From contig NC_045139.1 in the NCBI RefSeq assembly GCF_008831285.2, forward strand, positions 31,035,706 to 31,099,705: a DNA stretch of 64,000 bases, in the 5' to 3' direction. Positions 13,441 through 23,662 of this stretch are shown in pieces. Positions within the stretch are counted from its first letter, which is position 1, and each line of letters opens with the position of its first letter. Source of the stretch: Nymphaea colorata. Taxonomy: Eukaryota; Streptophyta; Magnoliopsida; Nymphaeales; Nymphaeaceae. The notes under the pieces were generated by a model that did no database searches, was not told the DNA's origin, and saw only the letters and a program-made list of their open reading frames with translations. A program made the translations under genes and the position numbers.

Positions 13441-13817
13441 TACAAAGTGTAACATCTGGCTCCAAACTATAGTTTGGCAGCGGTCATGTAAAGTCCGGTC
13501 AAGTTGAGATTGATAAGATCCGGTTTGGATCGGATATCCAACCATTCAAAAAAATAGATATATAAAAAAAAAATCCAAAATGAGATTGGATCGGATTCGA
13601 ATGCACATAAATATGTGATTAGATTTAGTTTAAGTGAACATATTATATCCAGTGCTCTTACATTTTGACAATCGATAAGGTTTAGTTCAAAAATTCAAAT
13701 TCGGATTCGGGTATGACTGTAAAAGTCGGATTCACAACAGATTCGGATTGTGAAATCGGACTTTAGATTCAATGTATTGGAAACTAGTGAATATCCCATT
13801 GACATCCTTATCCCTAG
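13441..13817. mobile_element. Decayed hAT-like MITE with TAGGGAT.. end
   Basis: The interior is rich in GGATCGGAT/GGATTCGGAT words. The right end reads CATTGACATCCTTATCCCTA (13798-13816), the reverse complement of a TAGGGAT(A)AGGATGTCAATG end. A very similar end (TAGGGATGTCAATG) starts at 14087 in opposite orientation. The left boundary is not defined; I chose it where the repetitive wording begins. Confidence 0.35.
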
Positions 13818-14085
13818 ATCTGACCCGTTCACATCCTCATCGACCACAGCCCACAACTCGTTCAGTTGTCAAGGAAATTATTGCAAACATTTTGGAGCCA
13901 TGTGGGACAAGCAAGCTTGTCTGCTTAACAATGGCCGCCAAGAAGATAAGGGAGGTGGCTTTGTGGCTTCATCTTTGTCAAAGCCCCATCGATCGAATGG
14001 TCACACACTTCGGGTCCTCGCCTAGAAAAGGAAGAGGCCAAGCCGCCCAAATGGTCTCATTATGACCAAATTTTGCAGACAAAAG

Positions 14086-14420
14086 CTAGGGATGTCAATG
14101 AGGTCGAGTTTGTCCGATTACCAAAATAGATCCAAAGAATTTGGTAAAGAAAGTCAAATTCAATAAATAATTGGAATTTAGTTTGTTATCTAGTTTTCAT
14201 CTCTTCATATGATGAGCTACTCTGGACATTTACCGGATTATGCGAAGATATTTACCATTCAAATTGTATGGTTGAGGGTGGATATCGAGTCAAGTACCTG
14301 ATGGGTAGTTGGGTATTTGGCCCACGATGAGCCAATCTTAGGCTGGTTATTTTGAACGGTTGGCTCCATAAAAAACACTCATTGGGCCAGGTTAACTCGG
14401 GTTGGGAATTGGAGGCTCTG
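14086..14420. mobile_element. Second TAGGGATGTCAATG-ended fragment, inverted relative to the first
   Basis: The segment opens with TAGGGATGTCAATGAGGTCG, the plus-strand form of the terminus ending at 13817, followed by AACTCGGGTTGGG-type words near 14390-14410. I cannot find the matching right terminus, so the extent is approximate. Confidence 0.3.
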
Positions 14421-17400
14421 AGTCAACTCGACATATATTTAAACACCATATCTTTTATTTTGTTCTCTCTCTCTCTCTTTCTCTCTCTTCATCTGCATGA
14501 TGCCGGCAGCTGGCTCCCTTATAAATTTTTGATGTGTTACAGAGGGTTGCTGAGATATTAGAGAAAGAAATATTAAAGGTTTCTACTAAAGGTGAACGTC
14601 GAACTAGGTACCTGACAGGCGCAAAATTTAAAAGGGTCTGATGCTAATGTTAACGACAGTTATTGGAAAAGTTTGAAAAGTCTGCAATGATTTTCTCAGT
14701 ATCTAGCTGCAAAAGATGCTAAAATTCTCCGCAAACTTATTCTTCATGATTACCATGGCTATCTCGGGATATGAATTTTTTATTATGTGCTGAAGTTTTC
14801 CATTGACAGGTCATTTCTGTCAATTTGGTGACAGGTAATTTCTGTCCGTAGACGAAGGATTCGATGGTTGCTTAGAGACTTATGATCTCAAGATAAAACA
14901 TCTCTTGTTTTTTTCTTCCGGATGCTTTTCATCTAAACAAGATGTGCAACTTGAAAGTGTTGCCCGTTATTGCTGGGAGGGATTGGGTAAAGAGGCTGGC
15001 TTTCTTCGTATCACGTGAGAGGAGGAACCCCTCCTTTGTTTTTTTCATCGCGAATGGCATTCCTTTCTTTGTGAGACTCTTTCTTCCCATCCCACTTAAA
15101 GAACGTGTACAACGCACACACCGTCTCTTTTCCATCTGTGTTGGGGAGTTCAAATCGGCTGGATCGATGGATGGTATCGGATAATTAAAAAATTTAAAGA
15201 TCTGTCACTAAAAAACAGTCGTTATAAGAGTATTAGCAACTAATTATGATGCAACAATGGTTCATGATGCGGGTTCACAGTAATTTAAGCAACAGATTTT
15301 TTATTTTTATCCATTATATATATATATATATACTTGAGGAAAATCAAAAGGTCATACCCTTGTGCCCTTACTTCGGCGGCGCTTGGGTAAACTTATAGGA
15401 GTAAATTTTGAAGTAGAGGTTATTTTTTAGAAGAAAATGTTCAAAGGTGCATGTGCCCATGTTGGGGAGACAACTTTCTCTCTACCCACATGTATGTCAC
15501 ATGTACATATGAAGTATTTGCATTTTTAGAATTTTTTGGCGATTAATTGTGTTTGTTTGCTTCTTTGGGGTTAACTAACCCCATTGTTTTTGCCTGACAA
15601 TTGTGAAACCCCAGTATTAGTTTGTTAGATCTGAGTCCCCCAGTGATGGGTTAGACCCGGAACTGTTCCCCAATCCTGTTTTTCAATGAAGAACTTGCTA
15701 GAAGACGAGCTTTGTACCTTTATTTCAAAATGAAAAAAAAAATGTTTGTAGAAATAAAATAAAAATAAAATCATTTTTATAAGGATAAATCAAGATTAAT
15801 CTTAATGACATCTTGGAGATTTCAATTAAGTGTTTGATTACCCTTCAAAGCAGGTTTCCTAGTTCTTTCTTAGATATAGGATGATTTGAAGACTTTATTA
15901 TTGAAGTATTCTATTTGGATTGTGAAGAAATATTAGTGTTTGATATCTCAAAATTGAACCAATCTTGGCCATGGTTATCCAGAATGCTTTAAATTGGAGT
16001 TTATCGACTCTACAAGATCCTTTTTCATACTTTTTTTGTAATTTATTTTCTAAATCAGTTTCTAATATTTTAAGTTATTTTTAAAACTTGTACAGGCATT
16101 CTATAATATCAGCAAGGAGTCAACGGTCCAACAGGAAGCATACCGGCGAATATGCTTCTGTACAGACCAATATTGATAGCACTGCTCACCGGCTCATCCA
16201 TAATGGATGGATACCTCGTGAAGAACTTAAAAGAATAAATAGGGCGTTGAATATTCTTTAGGGAGGAAAAGTCATTCAATTAACAAGTATATAATATTTT
16301 TTTCTTGTGGGCTTGGGTCACGGTCCACCTGCATAAGAAATTTACATGTAAACGGCTGAAAACAACCGCTTTCTTTTCTTTGGTCTTGCCGTACGCCGTT
16401 TAAATATATCTGCTTCACTTGGTCCGATTCGGGGCATTTTATTAAAGTAACATATCTTTATTTTAATTAAATTCCTGTGAGTGTTATGATTTTGTTTTAG
16501 AAATAAAGTGAATGCACATTATGTACATTGGACCCATCCCAAGTATTGACACAACACAAAATCTTAGAGAACATGGTGAGAAAAGAAATGGGCCTTCGGC
16601 TTTCTCAAGCAAGCAATGAGTTGTAATTAAAAAACATGGCTGCCAACCAAGGTTTTTTTTTTTTTCGTAAGTTAAATTGTACGGTTTGCATGTTGGAGGT
16701 AGAAAATTGAAAATTGTAAAAATTTGATGCCTAAATTGGTACACACTGTGTGAGCTAAGACTGCTAATAGTAAGATTCTCTCAAATTTCAATTTGGTCGT
16801 CAAATTCTCACAATTCGTTTTCAAACGTAAAGGTTTTGAACTTTCTGCATCTATCCACGCAGTTTGGATTTCTGGATTTGCAAGAATCCGTGTGAAAAGG
16901 GCCAAGTAACTTTTCTAGGAAAGGAAATCACTGGTGTAAAAATTGGCCGAAAAAGTAAATCTAAAATCATTTCTTAAAACAAATGAGTTAAAATAATAAA
17001 GTTCTTTCAAACCATGCACTTGCTACATAATCACTCATAAAAAATCGAATGGTAACGCTAGTTTTATAATATAAAGTCACTCAATCATTTAATCAACGTT
17101 GTTTGATCCATTATAATGGACAATTGAGAGGGAAAAAAAGTAATGGGTATTTTTTTTTTTGTTTTTCTTTCAATAATCGATATGTTTCGTATAAGTGACG
17201 CTAGTTAGATGGATAAATGCATCATTCAATCACTGAAATACCATATGGTTATCCTAAGATTTAAAAAATCAATTGCCAACAATGTATCTTTTTTTTTTTT
17301 TCTAAAATTTAGCATTCATGTTTTAACGTCTATTGGGATGGAATGATCCAAGACATCATTAATCCTTTTAAACAGTTGACATTCAATACGCGTGTAAAGT

Positions 17401-17804
17401 GGAAGTTGGTGACGAAGCCATGTTTACGAAAAGAAGTTCATAATTTCTCATCTCCCTCAATGAGGTCAGCCTTACCGTATTGACTGACTAATTACATGAA
17501 CGGCCTAACTTATTTAATGAAAAAGTCATACATTGCACCCGAGAGGGCCAAAAACATTAAAAGATTTACATTTGAAAAAATAGAAACAGATTAATCACAA
17601 CTATTAGCATTTTAAAATATTTAAAAAATAATTAAATGATCGACGTTCTGACAACATTGGGAGAAAAAGTATGAGATTTTGGATATTTAATATAAAGGTA
17701 TTTTTTTAATGAATAGACTGATCACCCCAAGAAGACTAAATGGGGAATCCACCCCCGCAAAACTAGGATGTCTTATATATTCGATTTGGATATCTGATTC
17801 AACC
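14421..17804. other. Intergenic, no supported gene
   Basis: AT-rich sequence with stops in all frames. It contains a short CT tract (14465-14491), a TA tract (15316-15332) and several homopolymer T runs (16652-16664, 17151-17160, 17290-17301). No protein family, RNA gene or clear transposon end was recognised. Confidence 0.45.
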
Positions 17805-18560
17805 AAGAATCCAAATATGAAAAAAAAAAAGTGTTTGATTAAGAAATCGGATCATATTCATAAGAAATGATGGTCGCACATTTTTATAAGAAACGTGACC
17901 CTTATGGGGCCGTTTGATGGTCAGAAAAAAGTTTCTGGAAAAAAATTTCTAGAAAAAAATTTCTGGAATTGAAGAAACGGAAAAAATTTTCGGTTTTTCC
18001 AAAACCAGTTTGTGTTTGTTATGGAGGAATTATTTTTCTAGAAAAAAATTTCTTTGTTTGATGGGAATGGTGAGGAAGAAGGAGGAAGAAGAGAAAGAGG
18101 GAGGAGGGAGAAAAAATTTCTTCCTCCAACGGTCACAAAAAAATTTCTGGAAAAATTTCTCCACCCCTCTGGCTGGAGAAATTTTTTCGGAAATATTTTT
18201 CCAGAATCATCTTCAACGGTCCAAATTTTTTTTCCATGTTTGATGAAATGGAAAAGTTTTAAAAATTTGAATTTTTTTTCCTGTTGAACAGTGCTTTTCC
18301 TGCCAACCAAACGCCCCCATGAAACAGAAAATGTTTGTTTTTTGAAATTATTGGCAAAAGTAGGCTCCAAAATGGAAGAATCCAAATATGAAAAAAAAAA
18401 GTATTTGAATAAGAAATCGGATCATATTCATAAGAAATGATGGTCGCACATTTTTATAAGAAACGTGACCCTTATATGAAACAGAAAGGGTTTGTTTTTT
18501 GAAATTATTGGCAAAAGTAGGCTCCAAAATGAAAATTTCTCTAACAACAATAATGGTATC
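17805..18560. repeat. Two-unit direct tandem duplication, first unit interrupted by a MITE
   Basis: The unit starting AAGAATCCAAATATG at 17805 recurs at 18376, an offset of 571 bp. Both units share GGATCATATTCATAAG, TGGTCGCACATTTTTATAAG, AACGTGACCCTTAT, ATGAAACAGAAA and GAAATTATTGGCAAAAGTAG, with few mismatches. Unit 1 is split after CCCTTAT (17905) by a 413-bp element and resumes with ATGAAACAG at 18319. Unit 2 reads CCCTTATATGAAACAG without interruption. Without the element the unit is about 158 bp. Confidence 0.85.
17906..18318. mobile_element. MITE with GGGG(C/G)CGTTTG terminal inverted repeats
   Basis: The left end GGGGCCGTTTGATGGTCAG mirrors the right end (reverse complement GGGGGCGTTTGGTTGGCAG). 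The interior is built of TTTCTGGAAAAA / TTTTTCCAGAAA words and has no coding capacity. The neighbouring empty unit defines both boundaries. Flanks are CCCTTAT and ATGAAAC, so the target duplication could be AT or TA, or absent. That length does not assign a superfamily; GGGG..GTTTG ends recall Tourist/Harbinger-type or hAT-type plant MITEs. Confidence 0.75.
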
Positions 18561-18770
18561 GCCGTGGTGCATGTCTATAGGTTAGATAACCCCTTCCATT
18601 ATTTGCCTACCATTTTTCTTAGGAAAATTGTAAGGAGGGTTCCTTTTCGAAATTATTGGCAAAAAGGAGTCTCCAAAAGGTAATTTCTCTTAACAACACC
18701 ACCACCAATAAGGTAAGATAATTCACTACATTATTAGCCTCTCATTTGCTAGCAAGTTCTATAATGCAGC
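18511..18770. repeat. Diverged tandem copy of the preceding repeat's tail
   Basis: GAAATTATTGGCAAAA, then GTCTCCAAAA and TTTCTCTTAACAACA at 18650-18695, repeat the wording of 18500-18550. They are followed in both by a GGTTAGATAA / GGTAAGATAA segment and a CATT.TT.GCC stretch. It is a third, older unit of about 135 bp. Confidence 0.5.
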
Positions 18771-21216
18771 AAGTTTCCACGTTGCCTGACAAAAGATTCA
18801 TTCAACTGATTAATCGATATGCTCTTTCTAACATCTTGCTTGCATGCAGTGGAATTTCACATTCCCATGGCACTGAGATTTTCTAGGAGCAGTAGCTTCA
18901 AATGGCCTGTACTAGAAAATTCTGCGCCAGATCCACCTGTTTATTCTTTCATGTGAATCTTTAATTTCTCCATTGCTATCCACTTTTACCTAATCTTTAA
19001 GGTTAGGTACCCTGGCTTTTATGAGGGATTCTCCATCACCAGTTCCCACTCTGATGAAGTATTATCTGTTTCATAAGAAAAGCTTGCAGGTTCTCACTGT
19101 ATCAATTTATCAACAGTTTCTAGGTGAATTAGAATCCATATCAATTCATCCTTCGGTTAAGTTATGTCAAAATAATATTCTACAAAAGCTGTCTTTTTCA
19201 TAAACATAATATACAAATACCAAGCTTGGATTTTGTAAAAAAGCATGCAAAGGCTGGTGGAAACAGTTGCTAATCTCTAACAAACTCAGTACAGCTAAAA
19301 ATACCAATTTCATAACTAGTGACATCCCTAAGTTCACCTGCATAGAAGAATTGAGTTTTGAATCCTTCCAGTTACTAGAGATCAAGAGTTTATCATACTT
19401 CTTGCATAAAAATAATATAGATCTCAAGGATTGTTTTGTTATGCATGGAAAAACTAATGGGAAGCAGTGGATAATCTCTACTGGATGATGCCAACAAAAT
19501 CATGGATTAGGATGAGCAAAATACATGTGATATTGGGTTCAGTTCAGATTCAGTGTCAAAAATACCAAAATTGTAGAACCATATTTATAACCACTGAGAT
19601 GCTTACTTTACTTACACCTAAATTTCAATGATTGATTTCTAATACGTGGAAAAACTGATGTGGAGACAGTGGATAATGCCAACAAAATCCAGGACTCAGA
19701 TGAGCTAAATACATGTGAAATTCAAGATCCACGATTTAGATGAGCTAAATACATGTGAAATTTTGTACACTAGTTCAAATTTGCTACAGTAAAAAATACC
19801 AAGACCGCAGAATCATAGCTAGTTACATCCTTAGTTTCACCTAAATCTCAATGATTGATTTGCAGGATGAGCTAAATACATGTGAAATTGGGTACTTCAC
19901 ATGAGCAATAGTGATGTGATGCAGCAATGTTTCACAGTATTTTAACTTCTCAGCAACAACTCATATTGCTTTTAGCAACAAAATTTAAACTTTTTAGCCG
20001 TCTGACAACATCCAAAAGACTACAACATAGATGCACGATGCAGACATCGGTCTAACAATTATGCTCGAATCCAGGCTGGGCTGCCTTTTTGGCAGTACAC
20101 AAACAGATTGGATTCAGAACAGCTGCATATATACGGAATCAGATTCAGGTAATTAAAAAGTTGGAGAAGTCTTCAACTATTGACTGATCATACTGATCTT
20201 ACCGGGTCTCTTCACATGGGTTCAATCAACCATCACACACAACTCCCAAAACATCTGAGCCTAGTAGCAGCTGAGCCACACCTGATCTTGTCAGGAGTAT
20301 TGGTTCACACATAGTCTTTACTAAAAGAAGCTATTTTCACTGTTACTGTCCGGCCTTGTTTAAGAAGTGAGAAAACACTTGCCATGGTTGTTGCCCCAGT
20401 TACTTAAAGAGTTCATTTGTGAGTCCTAACTATCTGTTCCTTTCTTCCTGTACTAGTGGACGATTTCAGTTACTAATGCCATGTCCTGTGGAACATTTCT
20501 ATGAAATGTAAGCTCACACCAATTTTGCCAATATCAAAATTTTCTGCCTTAGAGTAATCTTAGTTAAGTGCATAAAATATCAACAGTTTTTCTTCTTTTA
20601 GCGATTTGCATTGACAGAATCATGAACTTATTAAAATCTATCAGGAAACATAGAGCAACAGTATTTAAATGCATATAATATCAACATCTGCGCACTGTCA
20701 GGGAGAGAAAGCATGCTTGTGCAATTGTTTGCTCTCTTAGTTGGCTACGGTCCAGTATGGGCCAACCTTAGTTAGCCCTTCCCGTGGTAAGGTGACAGAC
20801 ATATGCCTCCAGCATGAACAAGACAAAGCGTCTTGCCACACTGTGGCAGTGAAGAGAGGGATGGCTGTGTTTGTGACATTTTCATTTATATCTTCATCTT
20901 TTGGCCACATCTTCGAAAGGGATGCCTGACTTTTGGTGTCGAAAGAAATTTTACAGAAAACATGTTCGATTGTTGAAAAGATAGTAAAAACTGAAAACAT
21001 GAGCAGGTTAATCTGAATTTGTTACATTTAATCGCTTGGCTGACATTATGAAGGCAGTTAAATGAGAAGAAAAAACTAACATTGCCTTTGTCATACCACC
21101 AAATCTGGCATGCTTTTGTAAAACTTTTCAAATGTTACAGGCAAAGATTTCTCTAGTCTCTTGAGTCAAATATCCAGTCATGTAGATTGAATCATTGAAG
21201 TAATAACAAGATTCCT
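18771..21216. other. Intergenic, no supported gene
   Basis: The stretch holds short internal direct repeats, for example GATGAGCTAAATACATGTGAAATT at about 19697-19760 and again near 19866-19888. This suggests a locally duplicated non-coding segment. No protein family or RNA gene was recognised. Confidence 0.45.
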
Positions 21217-21634
21217 TAAGCCTGGGCATCGGGCCGGGCTGGCCCAGCCCGGTCGGACCCGGGTCTGTGCCGAGAAAAACCTGGCCCGGGCCCGATAGGC
21301 CGACCCGGCCCGGCCCGACTCCCGTCCTCCGTCCCCCGCTCCCCCTCTCCGCTCCCGCTCTCCCTTCTCGTCTCCCTCTCCCCCTCTCCCTCTCTGCTCC
21401 CCCTCTCCCTCTCTCTCCTCCTCCGTCTCCCTCCCCCTCCTCCTGCGGCCCCGTGTGGGCCGTCACCCAACGCTGTAGCCGGAGGGCAACGGGAGGGTGG
21501 GGGAAAGGGGGTCGGGAGGGCGGGCAGGGGCGGGCCAGGCCGGGTCCGTGTGGGGCTGAGCGACCCGACGGGCCGGATCAGGGCAGCCCTTGCCTGGCCA
21601 GGCCAGCCTGGCCCGGCCCAATGCCCCACCCTTA
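21217..21634. mobile_element. GC-rich hAT-like MITE with 8-bp target duplication
   Basis: The left end TAAGCCTGGGCATCGGGCCG pairs with the right end, whose reverse complement is TAAGGGTGGGGCATTGGGCC. Flanking octamers AGATTCCT (21209-21216) and GGATTCCT (21635-21642) match at 7 of 8 bases, the 8-bp duplication expected for hAT elements. The interior is a C/T-rich run at about 21310-21435, flanked by GGCCCGG-type palindromes. Open frames exist on both strands only because the sequence is GC-rich; they are low-complexity Arg/Gly/Pro and Leu/Ser and not genes. Confidence 0.8.
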
Positions 21635-21651
21635 GGATTCCTTAAAAACAT

Positions 21652-21657
<6 letters not shown>

Positions 21658-21683
<26 letters not shown>
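21658..21683. repeat. (TA)n microsatellite
   Basis: A pure TA tract immediately downstream of the GC-rich MITE. Confidence 0.9.
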
Positions 21684-23450
21684 TCTTGATAAACAATGAC
21701 GACATAGTTGACAGGGTCACATGGCAAGTGCATATACGACACAAATCCGAGTTACACAGAAATTTCTTCACTCCTTTTTTTTTTTCCCGCTCACCCTTCG
21801 AATAACTCCTGTGTTTTTTTTTTTTTCGCATAGGAAACGGTGTTCCGTCTCACCTTCGAGTCTCAACATCCCCACTGGGGATCGTGCTTTTACGGGGAGT
21901 GCAAAAGGATCGCACCCAGACAACCCAGTCCCGGGCTTGAGGTCTGAGGTGATCTGAGATTTTAAATACTAAGATTTCAAATCTATGATTTTTTAAGGAC
22001 CTTAGTTCTCTTGTTTCAAACATGCTTGGATTACAAGATGAATATGCAATTGATGCATCTTTAATTCATGGGTATCAAGTTAAACGATGCCCCATCCCTT
22101 CTTTCTATGTAGAGATCGTCTATCTGTCTATATAGTTTGAAAAAACGACGGGGATTTTAAATCTATGGTTCTCAAATCTGCAGTTTTTTTAGCCCCATGC
22201 TTATTGCAGGCAAACTTATACCTAGCTCCTGTAATAGCATACAACCCTTATTTAACTGGCCAAAATCTCTTCATAACTACAAGTATTATACGAATTTAAT
22301 ACGCGACATACTTTAGAAAAAAACTCCTGGCATTTCAAAAACTTTACCGATTTATCTTGCAATCTCGTGCCTAAACTTTGCTAAACAATTCTTTGAAACG
22401 AATGAAACTTGTTTCATTTGTAGCAGGAAAAATCACTCCTTGGCTGGGCCGCGTTGGTTTGACCTGCCGGTCCTTCTGCCGCCACCTCCTGAACAGTACA
22501 GTGGTGAGTGGACCTTGTCACTGAGCATTAGAGAAAATTAGATACAAGGTCTTTTTTTTTAAGAAAAAGAAAACCAAACCTAGCCTTTTTGTTAAATATC
22601 CCGAAAGATGAACAAAATCTCATTTTTCAGCATTCTTACTGCATCATTGTCTTAACTCCATTAGTTTGTTTGTTTCAACTTCTTGGAGGTTAGCTTTTGT
22701 TAGTCCTTTTTTATGTTTGTATTTTTTTTGTTCTTGGGCTTCTGCTCGAGACCCCAAATGAGAGAGGAGGAGGAGGAGATTATAATTAGGAGGTCTCAAT
22801 GCTTAATGTCATCTTCTTAGTTTCTGTCTGTGTTGTGTTAGAAATGCATAAGGAAGTGATTGCTGCCACGGTTTTTATTTGGGGAGAAAAAGCTTCAAAG
22901 AACAAATTTAACTCCTATCAGACTTCCTATCCTGGTAGGTATAAATGATCATAGGGAGAGAAAAATTTTGACTAGACAAGGGACTGAGGTTGAATCAAAC
23001 ACTATACACTTTGCATTACTATGGTTAACTGTTAGCGCATGATCTCCCTGATTTGTCTTTTGATCTCCAACCAAACTGCTCTTGAGGTCCATTACTGTGT
23101 CTTTTGAGTCTTGAAGTATGCACACTGGCTAAGCACTTGACGAATTACCAAACTACTAATTGACATCATAATCCAACACAGCCACTTATTGGAGCAATAT
23201 GCTATATCAACTTTTTCATTAGCATTAAAAATATATCTTCTACAAAGAAATGAATTCATGTTAACAAAGAAATAAAGAATTGCTACCCTATTTCCTTTGT
23301 GGCGTATAAAAGAAGAAAAGAATCAAAGAATGGCTGAAGTAAATCTATATGCTGCCTCTAGAGGGGCCTCACAATGAGGTTTTCAACAATTGCCTCCGCA
23401 GCTAAAAGAATCAAAGAATTTCTATCTAAAGTTAGTTGATGGCTGAAAGA
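21684..23450. other. Intergenic, no supported gene
   Basis: Around 21945-22200 there are several GATTTTAAAT, CTCAAATCTGCAG and TTTCAAACATGCTTGGAT words. These resemble the wording of segments near 27380-27570, 28920-28980 and 60530-60700, so a decayed dispersed repeat is likely. The remainder up to the SCL28-type gene is unannotated; part of 23000-23450 may be its 3' flank. Confidence 0.4.
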
Positions 23451-23451
23451 A

Positions 23452-23662
23452 CTGCTCCATCACCAACATGACATCTTCATCATTCTGGTTGGGAGGAAGA
23501 AGGGGATGGCCCCGCAATTTCAGTAACTGCTCCATACCAACATCTTCATCATTCTGGTTGGGAGGAAGAAGGGGATGGCCCCGCAATTTCAGTACTGCTC
23601 CATACCAACATCATCATCATTCTGGTTGGGAAGAAGAAGGGGATGTCCCTGCAATTTCAGGA
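23452..23662. repeat. Three-unit tandem repeat spanning the stop codon of the SCL28-type gene
   Basis: Units start with CTGCTCCAT at 23452, 23527 and 23595 and share CATCATTCTGGTTGGGA, GAAGAAGGGGATG and GCAATTTCAG. Spacing is 75 and 68 bp. The unit at 23595-23662 encodes the last residues of the SCL28-type protein (minus strand) and its stop codon; the other two lie downstream in the presumed 3' UTR. Confidence 0.9.

Noticed and set aside
21216-21635. Overlapping long frames on both strands with Arg/Gly/Pro and Leu/Ser runs
   Set aside because: They lie within a GC-rich MITE with defined ends and target duplication; low complexity explains the open frames.
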